From contig CANQOY010000002.1 of assembly GCA_947625605.1 (NCBI GenBank), positions 1 through 64,000 of the forward strand: a DNA stretch of 64,000 nucleotides, given 5' to 3'. Origin of the DNA: an uncultured Clostridia bacterium. GTDB lineage: Bacteria; Bacillota; Clostridia; Christensenellales; Borkfalkiaceae. The notes under the pieces were generated by a model. It saw only the letters and a list, made by a program, of their open reading frames with translations, was not told the DNA's origin and ran no database searches. Positions 9,605-17,904 of the stretch are shown piece by piece (positions within the stretch are counted from its first letter, which is position 1; every line of letters starts with the position of its first letter). A program made the translations under genes and the position numbers.

Positions 9605-11321
9605 TTTTCCCCACAAGGAAGATCGCGGCAAGCAGGGCGGCGGCAAGGCCGACGTAGAGCGCCCCGCCCGTCAGACAGAAGTAGACGGCGTAGCAGAGCA
9701 GGAGAGCGGAGACCGTCTGCCCGAGGGCGTACAGAGCGGCGCGCTTCCAGCCGAGTTCACGTGCCGAAGCGGAGATCGCGGAGACGCAGGGCGAGCAGGC
9801 GAGGATAAAGACGGCGAAAGAGAACGCGCTCGCACCCGCGTACGGGAACGTGCCGTACAGCAGCGCGATCGCTCCCGCAACGTTCTCCTTTGCGATCAGC
9901 CCGGAGAGAGCGGCATACGCGATGCGCCAATCGTGCATGCCGATGGGCGCAAACATCCATTTGAGCGCACCGCAGATGCGGGCGAGCATGCTGTCCTCCA
10001 CCGCGCAGAGCGCAAAGGTAAAATCGAAGGAGGAGAGCAGCCACGACGCCAAAAAGAAGGCGAGGATGACCGTACCCACCTTTATTATAAACTGTTTTAT
10101 CTGAAAGAGCAAGGATTTGAGCAGGAAAATCGGGCGCGGGACCTGTAACGGCGCAAGTTCCATCACGAAGGAGGGCATCCGTTCCCTTAAAAGAAGCGCG
10201 GCGATCACGGAGAGCCCCACGCCCAACGCGTAGAGGAGCAGGACCGCGAGGAAGGGATTCTGAAAGAAGGAAGCGGAGAGCGCGAGATAGACGGGCAGCT
10301 TGGCGCTGCACGAGATATACGGGAGACAGAGGATGACCCGTCTCTGCATCCTCTTGTCGTCGAGGCCGCGCGTCGTGAGGATGGCGGCGGCCGTACACCC
10401 GAACCCCATGAGCAGGGAAAAGACGGCCCGCCCCGAGAGGCCGACCTTGGAAAAGAAACCGTCCGTGAGAACGGCGAGGCGGGAGAGCAGGCCGCTCTCT
10501 TCGAGCAGTACGAGAAAGAGATGCAGGAGCGCGATCTGCGGGAGGAAGGAGAGCACGCTCGAAAGGCTTTTGAGGATCCCGTCCTGCACGAGGCTGCGCA
10601 CGACGGGAGAGGATATGCCCGCGGCGATCCCGCCGAGATATTCCGAGAACAGCCATTCCACGCCCGATTTCATGAGATCCCCGGGCATGCCCCCCGCAAA
10701 CGTCAGAAAGAAGGCCGCAACGAGCAGCAGGAAAAAGAACGCGATCCCCCATCCGCTCAGCAGGAACCGGTCCGCCTTGGAGAGCCCTTCCCGCACGGGA
10801 TGGAAGAGATCGGAGATGTCGGCGGAGGGAACGGCCGCCGCGGGCGCTCCGAGCGCGCGGGCAAGCGACTGTTTGAGCCCCCTCTCTTCGGCGGATAACA
10901 CGGGGATCCCGAGGCGTGCGGAGAGCGCGGCGGCGTTCAGCTTTCCTCCCGCCCGCTCGAAGAGTTTGCGCTTGGTGAGGACGAGCGCCGCCCGCCGTTT
11001 CCCCTTGGTCAGCTCCGCCATGAGGGGCAGAAAGCGCTCCACCGTGGCGTATTCGGAGACAAAGAGCAGGAAGTCCCCGCCGTGCTCGGCGACGTAGCGG
11101 CAGGCGAATTTCTCCTCCATGCTCCGCCCTTCCGCGGTGTAGATGCCGGGAAGATCGACGAACGCGACCTCCTTCCCCGCGAGCGTCGCGTGCCCCTCGC
11201 GCGCGTCCACCGTGACGCCGTGCCAATTCCCAACGCGGGCATGCCCCCCTGTAAGGCGGTTGAAGAGGGTGCTCTTCCCCGCATTCGGGTTGCCGACGAG
11301 AAGGACCCTCACGTCCGCCAC
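9381..11321 (-). CDS. feoB: Ferrous iron transporter FeoB
   Basis: GTPase GNPNAGKST, DLPGIY, plus FeoB core (LLMGFGCTAAAILTTRGL, SGLIAKENVAGAIALLYG). GTG start 11321 inferred; C-terminal ~75 aa overlap the RluA-family gene in another frame. Confidence 0.9.
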   Translation of the reverse strand: MADVRVLLVGNPNAGKSTLFNRLTGGHARVGNWHGVTVDAREGHATLAGKEVAFVDLPGIYTAEGRSMEEKFACRYVAEHGGDFLLFVSEYATVERFLPLMAELTKGKRRAALVLTKRKLFERAGGKLNAAALSARLGIPVLSAEERGLKQSLARALGAPAAAVPSADISDLFHPVREGLSKADRFLLSGWGIAFFFLLLVAAFFLTFAGGMPGDLMKSGVEWLFSEYLGGIAAGISSPVVRSLVQDGILKSLSSVLSFLPQIALLHLFLVLLEESGLLSRLAVLTDGFFSKVGLSGRAVFSLLMGFGCTAAAILTTRGLDDKRMQRRVILCLPYISCSAKLPVYLALSASFFQNPFLAVLLLYALGVGLSVIAALLLRERMPSFVMELAPLQVPRPIFLLKSLLFQIKQFIIKVGTVILAFFLASWLLSSFDFTFALCAVEDSMLARICGALKWMFAPIGMHDWRIAYAALSGLIAKENVAGAIALLYGTFPYAGASAFSFAVFILACSPCVSAISASARELGWKRAALYALGQTVSALLLCYAVYFCLTGGALYVGLAAALLAAIFLVGKNREKIRRRTTKLSQRFHRRDLRAGLDVLPHAAQTEGDPRQRPKGGGELPLGSGRRGVLLHDARAGGEGGVSHRL

Positions 11322-11533
11322 ACGCGCACACCCTGCGCCGTCTCGCGGTCCATGGCGATCTTCCCGCTCCCCGCCTGTACGATCCACACCCGACGGAATG
11401 GGGAGACTTTGAGCACGAGCAGTTTGGCGCCCGCATGGATCTGCAAGGAAAGCAGGCGTTCGCGGAGCTCGCGTTCCAGCTCTACTTTGAGGACGACCGC
11501 CCGTTCCCCGCGCTTTAAGTCCGAGATGTTCAT
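11309..11533 (-). CDS. feoA: FeoA family protein
   Basis: 74 aa, MNISDLKRGERAVVLKVELERELRERLLSLQIHAGAKLLVLKVSPF...: FeoA SH3-like fold pattern; directly upstream of feoB. Confidence 0.85.
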   Translation of the reverse strand: MNISDLKRGERAVVLKVELERELRERLLSLQIHAGAKLLVLKVSPFRRVWIVQAGSGKIAMDRETAQGVRVWRT

Positions 11534-11537
11534 ATCA

Positions 11538-11577
11538 ATAAAAAATGCGGACCCGACCGTGAATATGCCGGATCCGC
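11538..11577 (-). terminator. Hairpin + U-tract directly upstream of the feoA start (attenuator-like)
   Basis: Reverse strand GCGGATCC...GGGTCCGC (8-bp stem with one G-U) followed by ATTTTTTATT, ending about 4 nt before the feoA ATG. Confidence 0.5.
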
Positions 11578-11617
11578 CCGAAAATTCCCCTTTCTCCCGC
11601 TTGGGCGGGAGAGGCGT

Positions 11618-11854
11618 TTACCCCTCGCGGACCACGCGGTTCCCGCGCAGTTTGAGCGCGCCGTTCGTGATGATGGGCGAAATGATGAGCCAGATCGCCG
11701 CCAGCGTGATGAGCGAATAAATGATGATCGAACCGACCGCTCTGGGGCCCATGAAGATCGCCGAGACGAGGTTGAAGTTGAAGATCCCGAAGAGCCCCCA
11801 ATTCAGGGCGCCGAGCAGGACCAAGACGTAAGAGATCAGATTTGCAATGACCAT
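11618..11854 (-). CDS. DUF378 domain-containing small membrane protein
   Basis: MVIANLISYVLVLLGALNWGLFGIFNFNLVSAIFMG...: DUF378 hallmark 'GALNWGL'. Confidence 0.85.
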   Translation of the reverse strand: MVIANLISYVLVLLGALNWGLFGIFNFNLVSAIFMGPRAVGSIIIYSLITLAAIWLIISPIITNGALKLRGNRVVREG

Positions 11855-11932
11855 TGTAATTCCTCCTATCGGCAGATTGTGCAAAGGGCGAAAGGTTATA
11901 CATAGTGCAAAGAAAGCGGGCCGATCCCCACG

Positions 11933-11960
11933 AAAAAAGCTCCCCGCTAGGGGGAGCTTA
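11933..11960 (-). terminator. Intrinsic terminator after the 794-aa surface protein gene
   Basis: Reverse strand agctccccctagcggggagctttttt. Confidence 0.8.
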
Positions 11961-11973
11961 TAAGGCGTTCAAA

Positions 11974-14358
11974 TCATTCTTTTCTGTTCTTCTTGCCTTT
12001 GAGCTTGGAGAGATCGACCTCTTCCACGCCCTTTTCGGAGGGCTTGATGACGAAGAGCAGGATGACGGCGATGAGCAGGACCGCGGCGATGGAGAAGAAG
12101 ATGATCGCGAGGCGGTTGTTCTGCAACCACTTGCTCTGCCCGGGGATGGTATCCAGCGGGTTGGTGATGTTGATGACCGTCCATGCCTCTTCTTTGAGAT
12201 TCTTGATCTTGCCGTCGCTGACCACGACCTTGACGAGATAGAACCCGCTCTTCTGGGGACGGAAACTCAACTTCGAATCAGGATCCCACTCATAATCGTT
12301 GAACGTCAAATCCCATTCTTCATCGTCCTCGGAGACCTCGTCGTTGTAGGGCTCGATCTCGGTGAGCGCCTCCCACTCCTCGAACTTGGGGATATAGTCG
12401 TCGAGCTCGTCGAAGAGCTTGCCGTATTCGGGGACCCCGCCCTCGGGCGCCTTGTCGGTGTCGAGATAGTACAGGGTGTATTCCTTCGTGTATCCTTCGA
12501 GCGCAACGATGTCGAAATCGCTGATGGTGTAGGTCTGGTCGCGGAAGCCGTCCGTCGGCTTCTTCACGTCCTCGATGGAGGGGCCGTCGTAACGGATGGT
12601 GAACGTGAATTCGGGGATCCCCTCGATCTTCCAGACGTTGGAGGAGGTCACCTTGACGGGAAGGTCGCCGTTTTCCTCATAGTACTCCATGGCGTTCCCG
12701 GCTGCGTCCTGCGCGACGATGCGCATCTTGTAGTCGCCATCTTGATCCACTTCGATGCGGAGGTTGTTGTATTTGAGGGAAGTCGCGCTCGAAGCGGTGG
12801 CGCCGACCGCCGCCTGCGGCTTTTGATAGTAGATGCTGAAACTGAGGTTGCGGTAGTCCGCATACTTGCTGGTGATCAGGTTGCGGAGCGAGGGAAGATA
12901 CAGATACGCCCCGTCGCCCGCGCTGACGGCGCTTGCCGCCTCGGTGAGAGCATCCTGATAGGCGCCCAGAACTTCGTTGTAATGTTCTTCGCCATCCGTC
13001 GGGACATTGGTCTTGGTGGCCTCATCCGCGGTCAGAATGGTAAAGACGGGGCCCTTCGCTTCGAGATCTGCCACGAGGTAGTCATAGGCATTTTCGCCCT
13101 CGCCCAGCTTCTCCACGACGGTAACGTCGGGATCCTTGGCCGCATACCAAGAGAGATAGGCATAGGTATCGTCGAACGTCTGGTCTTTCAGGAGGAAGCG
13201 GATGGAGAGATGGGTGACCTCGCTCTCGCTGCCGTCGTTCGGGGGCGTGATATAGTCGTTTGCGGCGAGCTTCTTGTAGTTGTGCGCCTCATCCTCCGCA
13301 ACGTCCTTGCGGTTGGGCTTCACATAGCCGACGCCCTCTTCCTCATTCGCGAAATAGTAGCTGCGTTCCACCTGAACGGAGTCGCGGATGACGTCGATCG
13401 CCTGATAGGAGGGGCTGAACTGCTTGCCGAGGCGGAGCGAATAGAGCGCCTCGTTGAGCACGAGGACGGGACGCGCGTCGTCCTCCACCCGCCCGCTCTC
13501 GTTGACTTTGAGGGACTGCCCGTTCAAGTCGTGCAGGAGCACTTCCTGCTTTACGTCGCTCGCGGGATCGGATGCGGGCAGATCGGGAAGATCGGCCTCG
13601 AACGTGATGGGCGTGGAGGGCACGGTGGCGCTGGCGCTGTAATATTGCAGGAAGTAGCCGCCGATGTTGGTGAACTTCCCGACAAGGACGGGATCCGCCT
13701 CGCCGCTTGCGAGGTAGACGTTGAACTCGCCGATCCCGCAATCCGCGTCGTCGATGCTGAGGGTGAACACGGCGGTCTTGTCCGCAAGCGGCTTTTTTTC
13801 CGCTTTAAGGCCTTCGCGATCGTAGGAATCGTGCACCGCGACCGCGAAACCGTCCTCCTCACTGTTCGTAAAGACGAGAGCGTTCGTCGTCTTGCCGTCC
13901 TTGGTGATGTTCTCCTCCGCACTGTCGAAGGAGATCGTGAGCGTCGTGAAGCGGACTTCGGGGAAAGAGAAGCTCATGTGGAAGAACTTCGCAACGCCGG
14001 GATCGACAAGCCCTTCCGCCGTCTCTGCGGCCGCAGCGGCCTCTCCGCCCTCTTCTTCCTCCTCTGCGGGAAGCGAGGACTCAAACCATTTGAGCGCAAG
14101 ATTGCGGTGGAAGTGCGCCTTCCCGCCGTCCGCAAGGTTGAGGCGGACATAGTACGTCTCGTTCTCGTCCGCACCCTGGCTCGGCCTGTTCGTGTCTACG
14201 GTGCCGCCTGTGCCCGCCCAAAAGACGGAAGTGGGGGCAACCGCCGCCGCGTCGGCGGAAACGCCGGCGGGCAAAAAGCCGATCGCAAGGCTCAGAGAGA
14301 GTGCAAACAGCAAGATGAGGGAGACGATTGTAATCAAACGAAGCTTTATTTTACTCAT
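11974..14358 (-). CDS. Large secreted, C-terminally membrane-anchored protein of unknown function
   Basis: N-terminal signal peptide (LILLFALSLSLAIGFLPAGVSADA), ~750-aa ectodomain, C-terminal TM helix (LAIIFFSIAAVLLIAVILLFVI) and basic tail KGKKNRKE. Confidence 0.85.
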   Translation of the reverse strand: MSKIKLRLITIVSLILLFALSLSLAIGFLPAGVSADAAAVAPTSVFWAGTGGTVDTNRPSQGADENETYYVRLNLADGGKAHFHRNLALKWFESSLPAEEEEEGGEAAAAAETAEGLVDPGVAKFFHMSFSFPEVRFTTLTISFDSAEENITKDGKTTNALVFTNSEEDGFAVAVHDSYDREGLKAEKKPLADKTAVFTLSIDDADCGIGEFNVYLASGEADPVLVGKFTNIGGYFLQYYSASATVPSTPITFEADLPDLPASDPASDVKQEVLLHDLNGQSLKVNESGRVEDDARPVLVLNEALYSLRLGKQFSPSYQAIDVIRDSVQVERSYYFANEEEGVGYVKPNRKDVAEDEAHNYKKLAANDYITPPNDGSESEVTHLSIRFLLKDQTFDDTYAYLSWYAAKDPDVTVVEKLGEGENAYDYLVADLEAKGPVFTILTADEATKTNVPTDGEEHYNEVLGAYQDALTEAASAVSAGDGAYLYLPSLRNLITSKYADYRNLSFSIYYQKPQAAVGATASSATSLKYNNLRIEVDQDGDYKMRIVAQDAAGNAMEYYEENGDLPVKVTSSNVWKIEGIPEFTFTIRYDGPSIEDVKKPTDGFRDQTYTISDFDIVALEGYTKEYTLYYLDTDKAPEGGVPEYGKLFDELDDYIPKFEEWEALTEIEPYNDEVSEDDEEWDLTFNDYEWDPDSKLSFRPQKSGFYLVKVVVSDGKIKNLKEEAWTVINITNPLDTIPGQSKWLQNNRLAIIFFSIAAVLLIAVILLFVIKPSEKGVEEVDLSKLKGKKNRKE

Positions 14359-14517
14359 GTGCTCGCTCCAATCGGGCCGTGACCCGAATTTTATCGTTTT
14401 GATATCTGTTTTATTTTACACGTTTTTTTCCCTTCCGTCAAGCGGTAATGCTTGATTTCGGAAGATTTTTCAAATTTCACGCGATTTTTACCTTTATGGA
14501 CGTGCCCGCGCCCGCGC

Positions 14518-15225
14518 CTATTGCGGCTTGACCGCCCGCGCGACGTCGAACAGCTTCCACGGCGTCTCCTCCTTGGGCGGCTCCGCCATGAAGCGCATGC
14601 GCTCTTTGAGAATGGGGTGGGTGAAGGAGAGCGAATAGGCCCACAGCGCAAGTTTGCCCTTCTGCGCGCGCTCCCCGCCGTAGCGCATGTCCCCGTACAC
14701 GGGGTGCGCGATGCCCGCCGTCTGCACGCGGATCTGGTGGCTCCTGCCCGTGTGCAGTTCGATCTCGGCGAGGGCAAGCCCCCGCTGTTCTTCGAGGATC
14801 CGATAGTCAAGCACGGCGAGCTTTGCGCCGTCCGTGCCGGGCGTGGAGAGGTACACCGTGTTGTTGACGGGGTTCTTTTTCAGCCAATTCGTGAGCCGCC
14901 CCTCCTTCTCGTGGGGCGCGCCGTTGAGCACGGCGAGATACTTCTTGCTGAAATCCCCCTGCCGCATCTGTTCGGAGAGCCGCGCCGCCGCCTTGCTCGT
15001 CTTGGCGAACACCATCACGCCGCCCGTGGGGCGGTCCAGCCGGTGCACGAGGCCGAGAAAGACGTTGCCCTTCTTGCCGTACTTCACGCGAAGATATTCT
15101 TTGAGAAGATCGAGAAGATTTTCGTCCCCGCTCTCGTCGGGGCAGGACGCAAGGTTCTGCTCCTTCAATACGACGAGGAGATGGTTGTCCTCGAAGAGGA
15201 CGGTGGGTTCAAAGGGTTCGCTCAT
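14518..15225 (-). CDS. RluA-family pseudouridine synthase
   Basis: MSEPFEPTVLFEDNHLLVVLKEQNLASCPDE...VHRLDRPTGGVMVFAKTSKAA...LHTGRSHQIRVQTA; start trimmed from 15480 to ATG 15225. Confidence 0.9.
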   Translation of the reverse strand: MSEPFEPTVLFEDNHLLVVLKEQNLASCPDESGDENLLDLLKEYLRVKYGKKGNVFLGLVHRLDRPTGGVMVFAKTSKAAARLSEQMRQGDFSKKYLAVLNGAPHEKEGRLTNWLKKNPVNNTVYLSTPGTDGAKLAVLDYRILEEQRGLALAEIELHTGRSHQIRVQTAGIAHPVYGDMRYGGERAQKGKLALWAYSLSFTHPILKERMRFMAEPPKEETPWKLFDVARAVKPQ

Positions 15226-16078
15226 GAATGTAAATACCTCCGGCGCCGCAGGGAAGCGGGATGCCCTCCTCCGTGGGAAGGCCCACCTCGTACGATTCGA
15301 TCGTGCCCTTGCGCCCTTTGAGGCACAGGGTGAGAAGATTGGAGAGCACGGCGGGTTGCAGGCCCGTCGTGTAGCTGTTGATGAGGAAGAAGAGCGGATC
15401 GTCCGAGAGAAGCTGCGCGCAGAGGGAGACAAAGGGGTAGATCTCCGTCTCGATCTTCCACATTTCCCCGCCGGGGCCACGGCCGTAGGAGGGCGGGTCC
15501 ATGACGATCGCGTCGTAGCGGTTGCCCCGCCTCAACTCGCGGAGGACGAACTTTTTGCAGTCGTCCACGAGATAGCGGATGCCGCCCGAGATCCCCGAAA
15601 GCCGCGCGTTTTTTCCCGCGCGCTCAACCATGCCCTTGGCGGCGTCCACATGCACGACCTCCGCCCCCGCCTTCGCCAGAGCGACCGTCGCGCCGCCCGT
15701 ATAGGCGAAGAGGTTGAGGACTTTCACGGGACGGCCCGCATTGCGGACGAGCGCGCCCATCCTCTCCCAGTTGACGGCCTGCTCGGGGAAGAGGCCCGTG
15801 TGCTTGAACCCCATGGGCCGGACGCGGAAAGTCAGGTCCTTGTAGGAGATCTTCCAGCTCTCGGGGAGGGGCTTTCTGTACTCCCAGCTCCCGCCCCCCT
15901 TTTCGCTGCGGCGGTACACGGCGGCGAGATCCTTGCGGGCGAAGAGATCGGTCTGCGCCCCCCAGATGACCTGCGGATCGGGCCTGAGCAGGACGATCTC
16001 GCCCCAACGTTCGAGTTTATACCCGTCTCCCGTCGCTATGACGCTGTAATCCTTCCATTCGTCCGCCAAACGTATCAT
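15209..16078 (-). CDS. Class I SAM-dependent methyltransferase (RlmI/RlmK-like)
   Basis: VLNLFAYTGGATVALAKAGAEVVHVDAAKGMVERA, DAIVMDPPSYGRGP; start ATG 16078 placed from promoter. Confidence 0.87.
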   Translation of the reverse strand: MIRLADEWKDYSVIATGDGYKLERWGEIVLLRPDPQVIWGAQTDLFARKDLAAVYRRSEKGGGSWEYRKPLPESWKISYKDLTFRVRPMGFKHTGLFPEQAVNWERMGALVRNAGRPVKVLNLFAYTGGATVALAKAGAEVVHVDAAKGMVERAGKNARLSGISGGIRYLVDDCKKFVLRELRRGNRYDAIVMDPPSYGRGPGGEMWKIETEIYPFVSLCAQLLSDDPLFFLINSYTTGLQPAVLSNLLTLCLKGRKGTIESYEVGLPTEEGIPLPCGAGGIYIHERTL

Positions 16079-16084
16079 GTAGCT

Positions 16085-16113
16085 ATTATAAAGGTTTGCG
16101 CGCGGATTGTAAA
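16085..16113 (-). promoter_or_regulatory. Promoter of the methyltransferase gene, apparently leaderless
   Basis: TTTACA-N17-TATAAT; 6 nt from -10 to ATG 16078. Confidence 0.65.
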
Positions 16114-16162
16114 GTAAAACCGCGCGCAATTCCGAAATTTTCCGGGGAAACCCTCCGCTTCC

Positions 16163-17833
16163 CTATTTTGCGTTGCCCTTTCCCTGCCTTCTGAACACCA
16201 AAACGGTGAAGCTGTGCGGCGGGAGCGCCGCCGTGCGCGGCGCCGTGGGAGCGATCTCCCTCGGCACGATGCGATCGGGCGCCTCAGGCGTGTTCGCGGC
16301 GTCGAGCGGCGCATCCATGCAGATGACGCGGGTGAGCTCTCCGAAGTCGAAGTCCCCCTCCGCCTCGGCCGCGATCTCCGCGCCGCCGGAATTGATGATG
16401 CGCACGAAAGTGAACCCCTCGCGCGAGGAGGCGGAAACGCGAACGCTCTCGTCGTCCGCAGAGGCATTCAAGACGAAGTCTCCCGCGGATTGACGGCATA
16501 GCTTTTGGACATGGTACTGCCCGGAAGCGTAGGCGTGCGCCGCGTCAAAGGAGACGAGGGCGGGCAGACGCTGTGTGCGCCCCAGCCGCGCAAAGAGGGC
16601 CGCGTCCGCAGGAGACGGGTAGAGATCCGCGCCCTGCCCGCATTCTGTGAGGCGGACGGCCTCCCCGAGCGCATGGGCCCATGCGTCCGCCTGCGGGTCG
16701 GAAGCGCGCTCCGCGGGAGCGCGGAACGGGATGAGTTCGACGGAGGCGTCCCTTTCGCGGATCTCCCCCGCAAACCGCACGAAGCGCGCAGCGCGGGCGT
16801 CGTCGGTCGGGACGGCGATCGCTTTGAGCCCGAAGGCCGCGGGGTGCCCCAGCTCGGCGCGGATCTTCCCCCACATGGTGTCCGTGCCGCTGTTCGCAAA
16901 TTCGATCAGATCGAGCGCGTCCTGCACATAGGGCTCCAAGTCCTCTTCGAGGTCTTTTGAGCCACCCATGCCCAAGACAGGCACGGCAGTTGCGCCGAGA
17001 TACTCCGACAGGCGGAAGCATTCGAAGAACCCGATGCGCAGCGTCTGCCCGTCATGCGGATCGCCCCCTCGGAGCGCGTAGACGTTCCACCGATACGGCC
17101 TGCGCAGGGGCTCCCCCACCGAATCCTTCCAGCGGAAGCGGTTTTCCGCGCTGTCTGCGGCCGCCGCCCCCGGGAAGTACAGAACGTCCGGTTTGAGCTC
17201 GGTGAGCATCGACGCGAGGTCGCGGCGGAAGTACCCCAAAATCGCGTCCTCGGGCGTCACGGAGAAGCAATCGGCGTGTACCATGCCCGCCTTCGCGAGC
17301 GTAAAATGAAATTCCGCGCCCGAAACGTCCGCCTTGCTCTTGCACTTGAAGGAGTAGCGGCGCCACTTGCCGTCCGGCTTGACTTTCACCTTGCCCTCGA
17401 TGGCCGCGTTCTCTCCGTACAGCCCCGCATAGGCCGCACCGCGGTAGTCATACGAGCGCAGAAAGAAGGAGATCCTGTACTCCGTGCCCCGTTTGAGGGA
17501 GACGCCTCCGAACGCGCGGTTGCAGATCCCCGCGCCGTCCTCTGCGGCGACGACGCGCAGATAGTGCGGGTTCTCCGCATGCAGGGGGCGGTCCGTTTTG
17601 ACCTTTATCGCCGCGGCCGCCGCGTCCGGGAAGGGCACCCACGCGTATCCGTCCGGGGGCAAGACGACGCATCTTCCGTTCTCCGCGCGCACCTCCCGCC
17701 CCTCGAAGGCGGGATTCTCCAACAGCTCGGCGCAGAGGCCGCCGTCTATGGCGCAGTTCACGTCCTCCAAAACGACACCCGTCCCCCGCTTCGGGGAGGG
17801 CTGCCTTCCGTTTTCCGAAATAAAAATTTTCAT
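16163..17833 (-). CDS. GH51 alpha-L-arabinofuranosidase-like protein, probably catalytically degenerate
   Basis: 'VLGMGGSKDLEEDLEPYVQDALDLIEFANSGTDTMWGKIRAELGHPAAFGLK' and 'YASGQYHVQKLCRQSAGDFVL' match GH51 architecture, but GNE and nucleophile segments are missing (see findings). Confidence 0.75.
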   Translation of the reverse strand: MKIFISENGRQPSPKRGTGVVLEDVNCAIDGGLCAELLENPAFEGREVRAENGRCVVLPPDGYAWVPFPDAAAAAIKVKTDRPLHAENPHYLRVVAAEDGAGICNRAFGGVSLKRGTEYRISFFLRSYDYRGAAYAGLYGENAAIEGKVKVKPDGKWRRYSFKCKSKADVSGAEFHFTLAKAGMVHADCFSVTPEDAILGYFRRDLASMLTELKPDVLYFPGAAAADSAENRFRWKDSVGEPLRRPYRWNVYALRGGDPHDGQTLRIGFFECFRLSEYLGATAVPVLGMGGSKDLEEDLEPYVQDALDLIEFANSGTDTMWGKIRAELGHPAAFGLKAIAVPTDDARAARFVRFAGEIRERDASVELIPFRAPAERASDPQADAWAHALGEAVRLTECGQGADLYPSPADAALFARLGRTQRLPALVSFDAAHAYASGQYHVQKLCRQSAGDFVLNASADDESVRVSASSREGFTFVRIINSGGAEIAAEAEGDFDFGELTRVICMDAPLDAANTPEAPDRIVPREIAPTAPRTAALPPHSFTVLVFRRQGKGNAK

Positions 17834-17904
17834 CGTCGATCCTCCGTTTTCCGTCCATGGTCCGCCTCTCCGGCGGGAGCGGACGAAACTCATTCAGACG
17901 AAAC

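Noticed and set aside
11905-14382. 825-aa plus-strand ORF and similar shadows (e.g. 58975-62034 -, 56010-58028 -, 17857-19731 +)
   Set aside because: Antisense to well-supported genes; charged, repetitive, no recognisable family.
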